A DNA stretch of 64,000 nt. Origin: Diaphorobacter limosus (GTDB lineage: Bacteria > Pseudomonadota > Gammaproteobacteria > Burkholderiales > Burkholderiaceae_C). Below are positions 9,524 to 20,826 of the stretch, piece after piece. The notes beneath the pieces were generated by a model. It worked only from the letters and a program-made list of their open reading frames with translations. It did no database searches and was not told the origin of the DNA. The translations under genes and the position numbers were made by a program. Within the stretch, counting starts at the first letter, position 1. Each line of letters begins with the position of its first letter. The stretch spans positions 156,501 through 220,500 of the forward strand of contig NZ_CP136921.1 in the NCBI RefSeq assembly GCF_033100095.1. Direction: 5' to 3'.

Positions 9524-9594
9524 TGGATTGATTGTCGCCAAGCAACTAGACTTCAGTCCGTTATCACTTCCAACCCAACCGAAAGGAAACAACG

Positions 9595-10170
9595 ATGTCC
9601 CTGATCAACACGCAAGTTCAACCCTTCAAGACCACCGCCTTCGTCAACCGTGGCGGCAAAGGCGAATTCATCGAAGTCACCGAAGCCAGCCTCAAGGGCA
9701 AGTGGTCGGTGCTGATCTTCATGCCCGCGGCCTTCACCTTCAACTGCCCGACCGAGATCGAGGACGCAGCCGAGCATTACGTCGAGTTCCAGAAGGCCGG
9801 CGCCGAGGTCTACATCGTCACCACCGACACGCATTTCTCGCACAAGGTCTGGCACGAGACGTCGGATGCCGTGCGCAAGGCCCATTTCCCGCTGGTGGGC
9901 GACCCCACGCACCAGCTGACCAACGCCTTTGGCGTGCATATTGCCGAAGAAGGATTGGCGCTGCGCGGCACCTTTGTGGTCAACCCCGACGGCGTGATCA
10001 AGACCATGGAAGTGCATTCCAACGAAATCGCCCGTGACGTGGCAGAAACCCTGCGCAAGCTCAAGGCGGCCCAGTTCACTGCAGCGCATCCTGACCAGGT
10101 GTGCCCGGCCAAGTGGAAGGAAGGCGCCAAGACGCTGACGCCGTCGCTGGATCTGGTCGGCAAGATCTAA
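9595..10170 (+). CDS. ahpC: Alkyl hydroperoxide reductase peroxidase subunit
   Basis: A typical 2-Cys peroxiredoxin that reduces H2O2 and organic peroxides and is recycled by AhpF. In the 191 residues the peroxidatic Cys is at position 51 in FTFNCPTE and the resolving Cys near 170 in QVCPAKW. The sequence [11 protein letters not shown] departs slightly from the common FYPADFTFVCP, but both cysteines, the Thr and the Pro are kept. A strong ribosome site (AAAGGAA) precedes the ATG. A terminator follows, so ahpF may be partly uncoupled from it. Confidence 0.97.
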   Translation: MSLINTQVQPFKTTAFVNRGGKGEFIEVTEASLKGKWSVLIFMPAAFTFNCPTEIEDAAEHYVEFQKAGAEVYIVTTDTHFSHKVWHETSDAVRKAHFPLVGDPTHQLTNAFGVHIAEEGLALRGTFVVNPDGVIKTMEVHSNEIARDVAETLRKLKAAQFTAAHPDQVCPAKWKEGAKTLTPSLDLVGKI

Positions 10171-10185
10171 GCCGCCGCCCGCACA

Positions 10186-10229
10186 GCCGGACAGATGTGG
10201 GGCGCATGCGCCCTGCCGTCCGGCTTTTT
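10186..10229 (+). terminator. Terminator between ahpC and ahpF
   Basis: An outer stem GCCGGAC / GTCCGGC (10186-10192 with 10218-10224) encloses a GC-rich inner hairpin around GGGCGCATGCGCCC and is followed by five T residues. It lies 16 bp after the ahpC stop and probably lets ahpC be made in excess over ahpF. Confidence 0.85.
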
Positions 10230-10267
10230 CACGCCCTGAACTTCTAGAACACATAAAGGAATCCACC

Positions 10268-11830
10268 ATGCTTGACGACAACCTGAAAACCCAACTCGCC
10301 ACCTATCTGGAGCGCGTGACGCAGCCGTTCGAGATGGTGGCTTCCCTGGACGACGGCGACACCTCGCGCGAGATGCGCGAGCTGCTGACGACGATTCAAT
10401 CCCTGCGCAGCGACAAGATCACGCTGCGCACCGACGGCCAGGACGCACGCAAGCCCTCGTTCACGCTGCAGCGCATCGGAAGTGATAGCAGCCTGCGCTT
10501 TGCTGGCCTGCCTTTGGGCCATGAATTTACCTCGTTGGTGCTGGCTCTGCTGTGGACCGGCGGCCACCCGCCCAAGGTCGAGCAAGACCTGATCGAACAG
10601 GTGCAGCAGCTCGACGGCGACTTCAATTTCGAGGTCTACATGAGCCTGTCCTGCCACAACTGCCCCGACGTGGTGCAGGCGCTGTCGCTGATGGCCATCC
10701 TGAACCCGAAGATCAAGACCACGGTGATCGAGGGCGGCGCCTTCGAGAAGGAAGTCACCGAGCGCGAGGTCATGGCCGTGCCCATGGTCTATTTGAATGG
10801 CGCGGTGTTCGGCGCCGGCCGCATGGAGCTGGCCGAGATCGTCGCCAAGCTCGACACCGGCGCGGCAAAGCGCGAGGCCGCCAAGCTCGACGCCAAGCAG
10901 GCGTTCGACGTGCTCATCGTCGGCGGTGGCCCGGCCGGCGCGGCGGCGGCCGTGTACGCGGCGCGCAAGGGCATTCGCACGGGTCTGGCGGCCGAGCGCC
11001 TGGGCGGCCAGGTGAACGACACGCTCGATATCGACAACTACATCTCGATCTCGCACACCGAGGGCCCGCAGTTCGCCGCGGCGCTGGAGCGCCATGTGCG
11101 CGACTACGAGGTCGATGTGATGAACCTGCAGCGCGCCAAGGCCTTGAGGCCGGCCGCCGCAGTGGGTGGCCTGATCGAGGTCGAGATGGACAACGGCGCG
11201 GTGCTGAAAGCCAAAACCGTGATCCTCTCGACCGGCGCACGCTGGCGCAACATGAACGTGCCCGGCGAGGACCAGTACCGGACCAAGGGCGTGGCCTACT
11301 GCCCGCATTGCGACGGCCCGCTCTACAAGGGCAAGCGCGTGGCGGTGATCGGCGGCGGCAACTCCGGCGTCGAGGCGGCCATCGACCTGGCCGGCCTGGT
11401 CGAGCATGTGACGGTGTTCGAATTCATGCCGCAGATGAAGGCCGACGCCGTGCTGCAGAAAAAGCTGGCGAGCCTGCCCAACGTCGAGGTCATCCTGAAC
11501 GCCCAGACCACCGAGGTGCTGGGCGACGGAAGCAAGGTCACCGGCCTGGCCTACAAGGACCGCGCGACCGACGAGGCCAAACAGGTCGAGCTGGCCGGCA
11601 TCTTTGTGCAGATCGGCTTGCTGCCCAACACCGACTGGCTCAAGGGTGCGGTCGAGCTGTCCAAGTTCGGCGAGATCGTCATCGACGCCAAGGGCCAGAC
11701 CAGCGCGCCGGGGGTGTTCGCCGCTGGCGACTGCACCACGGTGCCCTACAAGCAGATCGTCATTGCCGCCGGGGCAGGGGCGACGGCGGCACTCAGCGCC
11801 TTTGATCACCTGATCCGCACCTCGGCCTGA
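10268..11830 (+). CDS. ahpF: Alkyl hydroperoxide reductase flavoprotein subunit
   Basis: An NADH-dependent disulfide reductase that regenerates AhpC. In 520 residues it has an N-terminal double-thioredoxin-fold domain with a CxxC (SCHNCPD near residue 130), an FAD domain ([20 protein letters not shown] near 220), the redox-active [13 protein letters not shown] near 345 and an NAD-binding GGGNSG. The C-terminus carries FAAGDCT. A strong Shine-Dalgarno (AAAGGA) precedes the ATG. It follows ahpC after an intervening terminator. Confidence 0.97.
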   Translation: MLDDNLKTQLATYLERVTQPFEMVASLDDGDTSREMRELLTTIQSLRSDKITLRTDGQDARKPSFTLQRIGSDSSLRFAGLPLGHEFTSLVLALLWTGGHPPKVEQDLIEQVQQLDGDFNFEVYMSLSCHNCPDVVQALSLMAILNPKIKTTVIEGGAFEKEVTEREVMAVPMVYLNGAVFGAGRMELAEIVAKLDTGAAKREAAKLDAKQAFDVLIVGGGPAGAAAAVYAARKGIRTGLAAERLGGQVNDTLDIDNYISISHTEGPQFAAALERHVRDYEVDVMNLQRAKALRPAAAVGGLIEVEMDNGAVLKAKTVILSTGARWRNMNVPGEDQYRTKGVAYCPHCDGPLYKGKRVAVIGGGNSGVEAAIDLAGLVEHVTVFEFMPQMKADAVLQKKLASLPNVEVILNAQTTEVLGDGSKVTGLAYKDRATDEAKQVELAGIFVQIGLLPNTDWLKGAVELSKFGEIVIDAKGQTSAPGVFAAGDCTTVPYKQIVIAAGAGATAALSAFDHLIRTSA

Positions 11831-11879
11831 AGCCCTGGCCTGAAGCCATGGAGGGCGCGTTATAGAATGCGCGCTCTTC

Positions 11880-12233
11880 ATGCGCCGCCTCCTGCTCATC
11901 CTCTTGCTGGCCTTCATGCCGCTGCAGTCCATCTGGGCCGCGGCGGCTGGCTATTGCAGCCATGAGGAGACTCCCGGCGCCGCGCATTTCGGCCACCATG
12001 TGCACCGGCACCATGAGGATGGCGACGGCGCCAAGGCCGGCACCGACCTGGCCAAGGCCGCGCTCGACATGGACTGCCACGCCTGCCATGGCATGAGCGA
12101 CGCCCTGCACCAGGACGCCGGCGTCACGCCCCTGTGGGCGCAAGACCTGCAGCTGGCGCCGCCCCTGCGCTTTACGCTGCCCACCCCCAGCCCTCAGCGG
12201 CCCGAACGCCCCAACTGGCGCCCCGTTGCCTGA
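11880..12233 (+). CDS. czcI: CzcI-like small periplasmic metal-resistance protein
   Basis: A 117-residue secreted protein with a classic signal peptide (MRRLLLILLLAFMPLQSIWA) and a mature part rich in His and Cys (HFGHHVHRHHEDGDG, DCHACHGM). This matches the CzcI family found at the start of czc heavy-metal efflux operons, proposed to be periplasmic metal sensors or regulators. It is the first gene of the cluster and is followed by a 169-bp palindromic element before czcC. The Cys/His pairs suggest Zn/Cd/Co binding, but the bound metal is inference. Confidence 0.8.
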   Translation: MRRLLLILLLAFMPLQSIWAAAAGYCSHEETPGAAHFGHHVHRHHEDGDGAKAGTDLAKAALDMDCHACHGMSDALHQDAGVTPLWAQDLQLAPPLRFTLPTPSPQRPERPNWRPVA

Positions 12234-12282
12234 ACGGCAAGGCGGGGCAGGGCAGCCCTTTCCCTCTTGATCGCTCCAGTGG

Positions 12283-12451
12283 CCTAGTACGGCAACCTGG
12301 AAGTAGAGGAACACAATGAAAGCGATGGATTCGCGCCCAGGGCAAGGCGCAAACCGCAGCGATAGCCGTAGCTATCGCGAGGATTTGCAACGCCGCCATG
12401 GGGGCGAAGGCGCGCTTTCATGTTTCGATATTTCCGGGTTGCTGTACTAGG
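12283..12451. repeat. 169-bp near-palindromic element (MITE-like)
   Basis: Both ends read CCTAGTAC inward and the two arms mirror each other along their length. The outer arms of ~42 bases (12283-12324 against 12409-12451) differ at only a few places. The inner arms carry CGCCCAGGGC / GCCATGGGGGCG and close on the perfect hairpin GCGATAGC-CGTA-GCTATCGC at the centre. Together they make one long hairpin between czcI and czcC. It encodes nothing convincing and looks like a non-autonomous mobile repeat or a strong RNA fold within the operon. Confidence 0.85.
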
Positions 12452-12507
12452 GCCGCAGGTGCATTGCGTCTTGCCGGTATTGACCTTTGCCATGGGAGCA
12501 ATATCGG

Positions 12508-13773
12508 ATGCCATCGAATCCCCCGAGGAATCACCCCCGACCGCGGCCACGCATGTGGCTCGCGGCCAGTGCCCTGGCGCTGGCGGCCAACACCGCCGCA
12601 GCCCAGTCCGGCACGCCATTGCAGGCCCTGTTTGAGCAGGCCTGGCAGCAGCAGCCAGAAGCGCGGGCGCTGCCGCTGCGCCGCCAGGCCGCCCAGGCCC
12701 AGCGCAGCAGCGCCGACGCCTGGACGCCCGAGCCAGCCGCCCTGGAGCTCGAGAGCAAGACCGACCGCGTCGGCAGCCGCCAGGGCGAGCGCGAATACAC
12801 CGTGGGCCTGGCCCTGCCGCTGTGGCTGCCCGGCGAGCGCGCGCGCCGCGCGGCGCTGGGTGATGCCGAGTTGCAGGCCGTGCACAGCGCCGCCCAGGCG
12901 GCGCAACTGCAGCTGGCCGGACGCGTGCGCGATGCCTGGTGGCAATGGCAGCGCGCCTGCGGCGAGCTGACGCTGGCGCAGGATCAGGAGGGCAGCGCCA
13001 AGACCCTGGAGGCCGACGTGGCGCGGCGCCTGGCCGCGGGCGACATGGCGCGCTCCGACCACTACCAGGCCCAGGCCGGCGTGGCCCAGGCCCAGGCCGC
13101 CGTGGCCCAGGCCCGGGGCGGCTGCACCGCGGCGCGCACGGCTCTGACCGCCCTGGGTGGCGGGCCGCAGCTGCCGGTGGCCGGCGACAGCCTGGGCATG
13201 GAGAGCGCGCCGGCCCTGGGCCAGGCCCCGGGCGTGCCGCCCGAGCACCCGACCCTGGCCGAGGGCGAGCGCCAGGCCGCCCTGGCCCGGCGCCAGGCCG
13301 AGCTGATTGCCGTACAGAAGCGCGCCAACCCGGAGCTGACGCTGTCGGCCGCCAGCGCGCGCGGCCAGGCGGGCGAGAGCTACCAGCAGTCCGTGACCCT
13401 GGGCGTGCGCCTGCCGCTGGGCGCCGGCGTGCGCGCCCAGGCGCGCGAGGCTGCGGCCCTGGCCCAGGCGTTGGAGGCCGACACGCGCGTGCAGCGCGAG
13501 CGCGAGCGCCTGGCCGCCGACATCCAGTCCGCCCAGGCCCAGGCCGGCGCCGCCGCCGCCCAGGAGCAGGCCATGGCGCGCAACGCCGAGCTGGCCCGCG
13601 CCACGCGCGGCTTCGTCGCCAAGGCCTTTTCTTTGGGTGAGGCCGACTGGCCCACGCGCCTACGCGTGGAGCAGGACGCCCAGCTGGCCGAACGCCAGTG
13701 GCAGCGCGCCCGCGTGGACGCCGCCGCCGCCACCTCCACCCTGCGCCAGGCGCTGGGCCTGCTGCCTGAGTAA
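12508..13773 (+). CDS. czcC: TolC-family outer-membrane efflux protein CzcC
   Basis: The outer-membrane channel of the CzcCBA tripartite metal exporter. It is 421 residues, with an Arg/Pro-rich N-terminus then a hydrophobic signal (MWLAASALALAANTAAAQS). Two repeats of long, Ala/Gln-rich coiled-coil segments (residues ~50-230 and ~260-420) are typical of the OEP fold. The ATG at 12508 is preferred; an in-frame ATG at 12487 also exists. It follows the palindromic repeat, so translation may be affected by the upstream RNA structure. Confidence 0.88.
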   Translation: MPSNPPRNHPRPRPRMWLAASALALAANTAAAQSGTPLQALFEQAWQQQPEARALPLRRQAAQAQRSSADAWTPEPAALELESKTDRVGSRQGEREYTVGLALPLWLPGERARRAALGDAELQAVHSAAQAAQLQLAGRVRDAWWQWQRACGELTLAQDQEGSAKTLEADVARRLAAGDMARSDHYQAQAGVAQAQAAVAQARGGCTAARTALTALGGGPQLPVAGDSLGMESAPALGQAPGVPPEHPTLAEGERQAALARRQAELIAVQKRANPELTLSAASARGQAGESYQQSVTLGVRLPLGAGVRAQAREAAALAQALEADTRVQRERERLAADIQSAQAQAGAAAAQEQAMARNAELARATRGFVAKAFSLGEADWPTRLRVEQDAQLAERQWQRARVDAAAATSTLRQALGLLPE

Positions 13774-13779
13774 TCTTTA

Positions 13780-13842
13780 AGCAAAAAAGGCCTGCAGCGC
13801 CCTTCCATAAAGCGCAAACAGCTATTAAATATATAGCTTACA
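13780..13842. repeat. Dispersed GCGCTT/AGCTAT-type repeat between czcC and the next gene
   Basis: The 90-bp gap after czcC holds an AAAAAAGGCCTGCAG start, an AAGCGCAAACAGC core and an AGCTATTAAATATATAGCT inverted repeat. The same core words recur in several other gaps of this window (about 19163, 32465 and 59340). It is AT-rich compared with its surroundings and could also serve as a promoter region. Confidence 0.6.
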
Positions 13843-13863
13843 GGCCATTGTTCCGGGACCGAT

Positions 13864-14400
13864 ATGTACCACCGACGTTTTCTTTCCCCCGCCCTGGCGG
13901 CCTTGCTGGGGCTGTCTGCCCTGGCCGTCCAGGCCCATGAGGGTCATGACGATGCGCCCGCCGCCGTGCAGACCAGCGCCGCGCCGCGCTTTGCCGCTGT
14001 GTCCGAGCAGTTCGAGCTGGTCGGCGTGATCGAGGGCCACAGACTGTCCCTGTACCTGGACCATGCGGCCGACAACAGCCCCGTGCCGGATGCCACGCTG
14101 GAGCTGGAGCTGGGCGGCAAGCCCCTGGCCGTGACCCGGGTGGGCGAGGGCCTGTACCAGGCTGAGCTCAGCCAACCCCTGGCGGACGGCGAGACTCCGG
14201 TGACCGCCACCGTCGTCGCCGGCGCCGACAGCGACCTGCTGGCCGCCGACATCGACTGGCACGCCCCGGCTACGGCCGTGCCGCCATCGGCCTGGGCGGG
14301 CAAGAGCCGCCTGGCCCTGGCCGGCGGTGCCGTCCTGCTGGCCCTGGCCGCTCTGTGGGCCTGGAGCCGCCGCACGCAACGCACGGGAGGTGCAGCATGA
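13864..14400 (+). CDS. Periplasmic, membrane-anchored metal-efflux accessory protein
   Basis: A 178-residue protein with an N-terminal signal (LSPALAALLGLSALAVQA), a His-rich start to the mature part (HEGHDDAP), a beta-rich domain with LYLDHAADNSPVPDATLELE, and one C-terminal membrane helix (LALAGGAVLLALAALWAW) followed by a basic tail. It resembles the N-terminal metal-binding extension found on some CzcB proteins but is a separate gene here. The stop overlaps czcB as ATGA. A role in loading metal onto the CzcB/CzcA pump is inference from context. Confidence 0.65.
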   Translation: MYHRRFLSPALAALLGLSALAVQAHEGHDDAPAAVQTSAAPRFAAVSEQFELVGVIEGHRLSLYLDHAADNSPVPDATLELELGGKPLAVTRVGEGLYQAELSQPLADGETPVTATVVAGADSDLLAADIDWHAPATAVPPSAWAGKSRLALAGGAVLLALAALWAWSRRTQRTGGAA

Positions 14401-15509
14401 GCCGCCAAACCAAATACCTGAACGCCCTGGCCCTGGCCTGCGCCCTGTCCCTGCCACTGTTCGTCCAGGCCCACGAGGGCCATGACGACGCGCCCCCGGC
14501 CCTCAGCGGCGACAGCCCGCGGCGCCAGAGCGACGGCAGCGTCTTCATCCCCAAGTCGGCCCAGCGGCAGCTGGGCCTGCGCACCCTGGCCGTGGCGGCG
14601 GGCGAGCATGCGCGCGCGTTCGAGCTGGCGGGCACCGTGGTCATGGACCCGAACGCCGGCGGCAAGGTGCAGGCGGCCCTGGCCGGCCGCCTGGAGGCCG
14701 GCCCGCAGGGCCTGCCGCTGCCGGGCCAGAGCGTGAAGAAGGGCCAGGTGCTGGCCTATGTGGTGCCCACGGCGGGTGCGCTGGAGCGCTCCGGCCAGCT
14801 GGCCCAGCAGGCCGAGCTGCGCGCGGCTAAAGAGTTGGCCCAGCGCCGCCTGGCGCGCCTGCGCGAGCTGGCCGACACTGTGGCGCGCAAGGACATCGAG
14901 GCCGCCGAGAGCGAGCTGCAAAGCCTGACCGCGCGCCTGGCCGCCGTGGGCGCCGGCCTGCAGCAGCGCGACGCGCTGGTGGCGCCGGTGTCGGGCGTCA
15001 TCGCCTCCAGCAACGCCGTCGCCGGCCAGGTGCTGGACGCGCGCGAGCAGGTGTTCGAGGTCGTCGATCCGGCGCGCCTGCGCATCGAGGCCCTGGCCTA
15101 CGACCCGGCCCAGGCGCAGGACGTGGCCGGCGCCAGCCTGGCCCTGCCGGGCGGGCAGAGCGTGCCGCTGCGCTTTCTGGGCGCGGCCCGCAGCCTGCGC
15201 GAGCAGGCCCTGCCGCTGTCCTTTGCCGGCGACGCCCAGGCCCTCTCGCAACTGGCCCTGGGCCAGAGCGTGCGCCTGGTGGTGCAGACGCGCTCGCGCG
15301 TGGCCGGGCTGCAGGTGCCGCTGGCGGCGCTGCAGAAGAACCCGTCCAACCAGGCCATCGTCTGGGTCAAGACCGGGCCCGAGCAGTACGCGCCGCGCGT
15401 GGTGCGCATCCAGCCGCTGGACGGCGTGCATGTGGCCGTCACCGACGGCCTGCAGCCCGGCGAGCGCGTGGCCACGCAGGGTGCCTCCCTGCTGAACCAG
15501 ATTCGCTAA
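14397..15509 (+). CDS. czcB: Heavy-metal efflux periplasmic adaptor CzcB
   Basis: The membrane-fusion protein linking the RND pump to the outer-membrane channel. In its 370 residues a signal peptide (LACALSLPLFVQA) is followed by the metal-binding motif HEGHDDAP, the same as in the preceding protein. Then come a barrel-sandwich/lipoyl half (VFIPKSAQRQLGLRTL, GPQGLPLPGQSVKKGQVL), an alpha-helical hairpin (~residues 130-185), the second lipoyl half (LVAPVSGVIASSNAVAG) and a beta-barrel. It is translationally coupled to the gene before it and lies 9 bp before czcA. Confidence 0.9.
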   Translation: MSRQTKYLNALALACALSLPLFVQAHEGHDDAPPALSGDSPRRQSDGSVFIPKSAQRQLGLRTLAVAAGEHARAFELAGTVVMDPNAGGKVQAALAGRLEAGPQGLPLPGQSVKKGQVLAYVVPTAGALERSGQLAQQAELRAAKELAQRRLARLRELADTVARKDIEAAESELQSLTARLAAVGAGLQQRDALVAPVSGVIASSNAVAGQVLDAREQVFEVVDPARLRIEALAYDPAQAQDVAGASLALPGGQSVPLRFLGAARSLREQALPLSFAGDAQALSQLALGQSVRLVVQTRSRVAGLQVPLAALQKNPSNQAIVWVKTGPEQYAPRVVRIQPLDGVHVAVTDGLQPGERVATQGASLLNQIR

Positions 15510-15518
15510 GGAGCCGCA

Positions 15519-18638
<3,120 letters not shown>

Positions 18639-18673
18639 TGCCTTCCCCGTTACCTGATGAAAGGAAAAATCCC

Positions 18674-19075
18674 ATGAACCGCAGCACTACCCGCGCCGCC
18701 CTGGCGGCCCTGGCACTTGCCCTGGCCACGGCCACGGCCCTGCCGGCCCACGCCCATGGCGACGGCCATTCCCACACACCGCACCACGGCGGCGTGGTCA
18801 CCGAGGTGGGCGACATGGACTACGAACTCGTGGCCCAGCCCGAGCGCATCACCCTGCACCTGCGCGACCACGGCAAGCCCGCCAAGACCGAGGGCGCCAG
18901 CGCCAGGCTCACCCTTTTGAGCGGCAGCGACAAAACCGAGGCCACGCTGACCCCGGCCGCCGCCGGCACGCTGGAAGCCAAGGGCCAGTTCAAGGTCGCC
19001 CCGGGCACCAAGGTGGTGGCGCTGGTGACGCTGCCGGGGAAGAAGGCGGCGAATGTGCGTTTTGCGGTGAAGTGA
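18674..19075 (+). CDS. Small His-rich periplasmic protein at the end of the czc operon
   Basis: A 133-residue secreted protein. The signal peptide (LAALALALATATALPAHA) is followed by a His-rich start (HGDGHSHTPHHGG) likely to bind metal. A beta-rich domain with YELVAQPERITLHLRDH and a lysine-rich C-terminus follow. I chose the ATG at 18674 because GAAAGGAAAA lies before it; an ATG overlapping the czcA stop at 18638 is also in frame. It probably buffers metal in the periplasm for the pump. It is not recognised as a named Czc protein. Confidence 0.7.
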   Translation: MNRSTTRAALAALALALATATALPAHAHGDGHSHTPHHGGVVTEVGDMDYELVAQPERITLHLRDHGKPAKTEGASARLTLLSGSDKTEATLTPAAAGTLEAKGQFKVAPGTKVVALVTLPGKKAANVRFAVK

Positions 19076-19162
19076 GGCTGCGGGGCATAGCCCCATGCGC
19101 CTGCTGATGCGGCGCTGCGTGCGCCCCGCATCGTTGGGGATGGATGGGGGCGGGGTTTGTTG

Positions 19163-19220
19163 TTTTTGAGAAAAATAAGGCGCTAGCGCTTATGGAATAA
19201 GCGCGGGCAGCTATCGAATC
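19163..19220. repeat. Dispersed GCGCTAGCGCTT/AGCTAT repeat
   Basis: It contains GGCGCTAGCGCTTATGGAA, then TAAGCGCGGGCAGCTATCGAA. The same words occur, rearranged, in other gaps of the window. It lies just after the czc operon, at the edge of the island. It may be a small mobile or structural repeat; no function is shown. Confidence 0.6.
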
Positions 19221-19229
19221 AGGGGTGTT

Positions 19230-19352
19230 ATCTCTTGCCTCTCTGGCATTGGCCTTGCGAAAGCGGATGACGCGAATGCCACCAGCCCTGGGGGTGAAGC
19301 ACAGCACATGCAACCGCTTGTCCAAGAACCCCACGGCCACAAAGCGCGTTTC
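19230..19352 (-). pseudogene. Remnant of a BrnT-family toxin gene
   Basis: About 40 codons on the minus strand read ETRFVAVGFLDKRLHVL then TPRAGGIRVIRFRKANAREA, the conserved C-terminal half of BrnT ribonuclease toxins (a GFLD turn followed by an 'ISxRKANxRE' strand). The N-terminal half is absent: immediately upstream the sequence resembles an IS3 transposase end. No partner brnA antitoxin is visible. The scrap is clearly non-functional. Confidence 0.6.
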
Positions 19353-19372
19353 GGTGTGGAGTTGGCGACAAA

Positions 19373-19450
19373 TCAGGCCGTAGCCTTTACCAAAATATCG
19401 CGCTCCTGTTCTACCTGGCGCAGCTTGCGGTTGCGCCTAGCCGAGACTAA
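19373..19450 (-). pseudogene. Possible IS3-type orfA tail remnant
   Basis: On the minus strand a short frame reads RRNRKLRQVEQERDILVKAT and then TGA. This looks like the leucine-zipper end of an IS3-family OrfA (pattern RExRxLRQExxIL-KA). It is cut at its upstream side close to the IS4 insertion and abuts the BrnT scrap. It is too short for certainty. Confidence 0.4.
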
Positions 19451-19456
19451 AAAACT

Positions 19457-19465
19457 ATCGGTTTT
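19457..19465 (+). repeat. Target-site duplication, left copy (IS4-family element)
   Basis: The 9 bases ATCGGTTTT directly precede the left end of the element and recur exactly at 20788-20796 after the right end. A perfect duplication points to a fairly recent insertion. Confidence 0.9.
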
Positions 19466-20787
19466 CAGTAGTGTCCGGTTAAAAATCAAACAAAATCAAT
19501 TGCTTAGCGTCGTTGCCCTGTTCGATCTGTAGTTCATTGGGCTGCAAGGCGCATGAAATCTGGGTTTTCTCGAAAACCGAGACCGACAAAATCTGTAGAC
19601 ATGTGTAGAGCGAGGCATCGAGGTGAAGCTCCTTCTTGACGATGGCGATCAGCACGTAGGTGGCCACGGCGCACCAGATTTGCGTCTTGACCGCGTTCTC
19701 GCTGGTGCCCAGAAACTTCTTGATGCGCAGGTGCTGCTTGATCCACTTGAAGAACAGCTCCACCTGCCAGCGGTTCTTGTACAGCGCCGCGATGCTCAAG
19801 GGTGGCAGCGCTGTGTTGTTGGTCAGGAAGACCAAGGTCTTGCCCGTTTCGGGATCCTTGAAGCGCACACGGCGCAAGTGCTCGGGATAGTGGCGCGCGG
19901 CGTAAAAGCCATTGAAAGCAATGCTCTGGTCGCAGATCACGCCGCTGCTGCGCTCGGTGGGTGCCGAGTACACACGCCGGGCACTCATGTTGCGCTTGGC
20001 GCGCGTGACGAAGAAAGCGCCCGCCTGATGCAGGCCATACAGCCGCTGGAAGTCCAGGTAACCACGATCCATGACGTAGAACGCTCCGGCCTCGATCGGC
20101 AGGATGTCGAGCACGTTCACGTCGTGCATCTTGCCCTCGGAGATGTGGATGAACGCCGGAATGGCGCCGCGCAAATCGAGCAGTGTGTGCATCTTCACGG
20201 CTGCCTTGGTGGAGCGAAAAGGCGCCCATTCGAACAGCGACAGGCACAGGTCGATGGTCGTGGCGTCCAGGGCGTAGACGGTGGCGTCCAGATCGATGTC
20301 CAGCCGTTCCTTGGCGTACAGCGCCCTGGCACGCGAGATCAGGCGCATCGCCAGCGCGTGATAGATGCGCCAGTCGCGCTGGTTCAAGGCATCCGACAGT
20401 GTCGAGCGCGCCGGCACGTGCTTGGGCCCCATGTGAAACAGCTTGCCGCGATTTGCAGTCAGGCAGACCTCGATATCGCGCAGCGACTGCCAGGTCAACT
20501 GCGCAAAGGCCATGACGCGAAACAGATCGGCGCAGCCCAAGGTGCGCACACCGGCATCGCCACGATGGCGCTCGATGATCCGGCCGAAGGTCTTCCATGG
20601 CACGAACTCCATCACCTGCGCAAACAGTGTCTTGCCCACGTTCATGCGTCACCTCAGGTCGTTCAAACCCGAAAGCATCGCAAATGAGCCATTGCAAATT
20701 CAAATCGTGGACACCCATGAAGCTCTCGAAACCCGCGTCAGTGCTGGCTTTGCGGCTGGCGCTAGTCAAATAAACCGGACACTACTG
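19466..20787. mobile_element. IS4-family insertion sequence, complete
   Basis: A 1322-bp element bounded by inverted repeats. The left end starts CAGTAGTGTCCGGTTA; the right end, read inward, starts CAGTAGTGTCCGGTTTA. It is flanked by a perfect 9-bp target duplication (ATCGGTTTT), of a size normal for IS4-type elements. It carries one full transposase gene on the minus strand whose stop codon lies inside the left inverted repeat. It inserted ~40 bp from the IS630-family element. Confidence 0.93.
19479..20645 (-). CDS. IS4-family transposase (DUF4372 plus DDE domain)
   Basis: The 388-residue transposase opens with a DUF4372-type N-terminus (MNVGKTLFAQVMEFVPWKTF) and continues into a DDE nuclease domain. 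Catalytic acids are visible as Asp in ALDATTIDL, Asp in YVMDRGYLDF and Glu in the IS4 signature YKNRWQVELFFKWIKQ (Y-2-R-3-E-6-K). No frameshift is seen. The TAA stop at 19479-19481 lies in the terminal inverted repeat. The element is likely intact and active. Confidence 0.95.
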   Translation of the reverse strand: MNVGKTLFAQVMEFVPWKTFGRIIERHRGDAGVRTLGCADLFRVMAFAQLTWQSLRDIEVCLTANRGKLFHMGPKHVPARSTLSDALNQRDWRIYHALAMRLISRARALYAKERLDIDLDATVYALDATTIDLCLSLFEWAPFRSTKAAVKMHTLLDLRGAIPAFIHISEGKMHDVNVLDILPIEAGAFYVMDRGYLDFQRLYGLHQAGAFFVTRAKRNMSARRVYSAPTERSSGVICDQSIAFNGFYAARHYPEHLRRVRFKDPETGKTLVFLTNNTALPPLSIAALYKNRWQVELFFKWIKQHLRIKKFLGTSENAVKTQIWCAVATYVLIAIVKKELHLDASLYTCLQILSVSVFEKTQISCALQPNELQIEQGNDAKQLILFDF

Positions 20788-20796
20788 ATCGGTTTT
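20788..20796 (+). repeat. Target-site duplication, right copy (IS4-family element)
   Basis: The same ATCGGTTTT as at 19457-19465, directly after the right inverted repeat. Confidence 0.9.
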
Positions 20797-20826
20797 ATTT
20801 GTCCCGTCAAGCACCAAACACTGCAC

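Larger units (their letters stand above)
19076..19465. other. Degenerate region between the czc operon and the IS4 element
   Basis: No intact gene is visible. It holds a GC-rich hairpin soon after the operon (GATGCGG...CCGCATC around 19110), a dispersed repeat, and scraps of a BrnT toxin gene and an IS3-type orfA. The stretch looks like a remodelled island edge. Confidence 0.6.
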
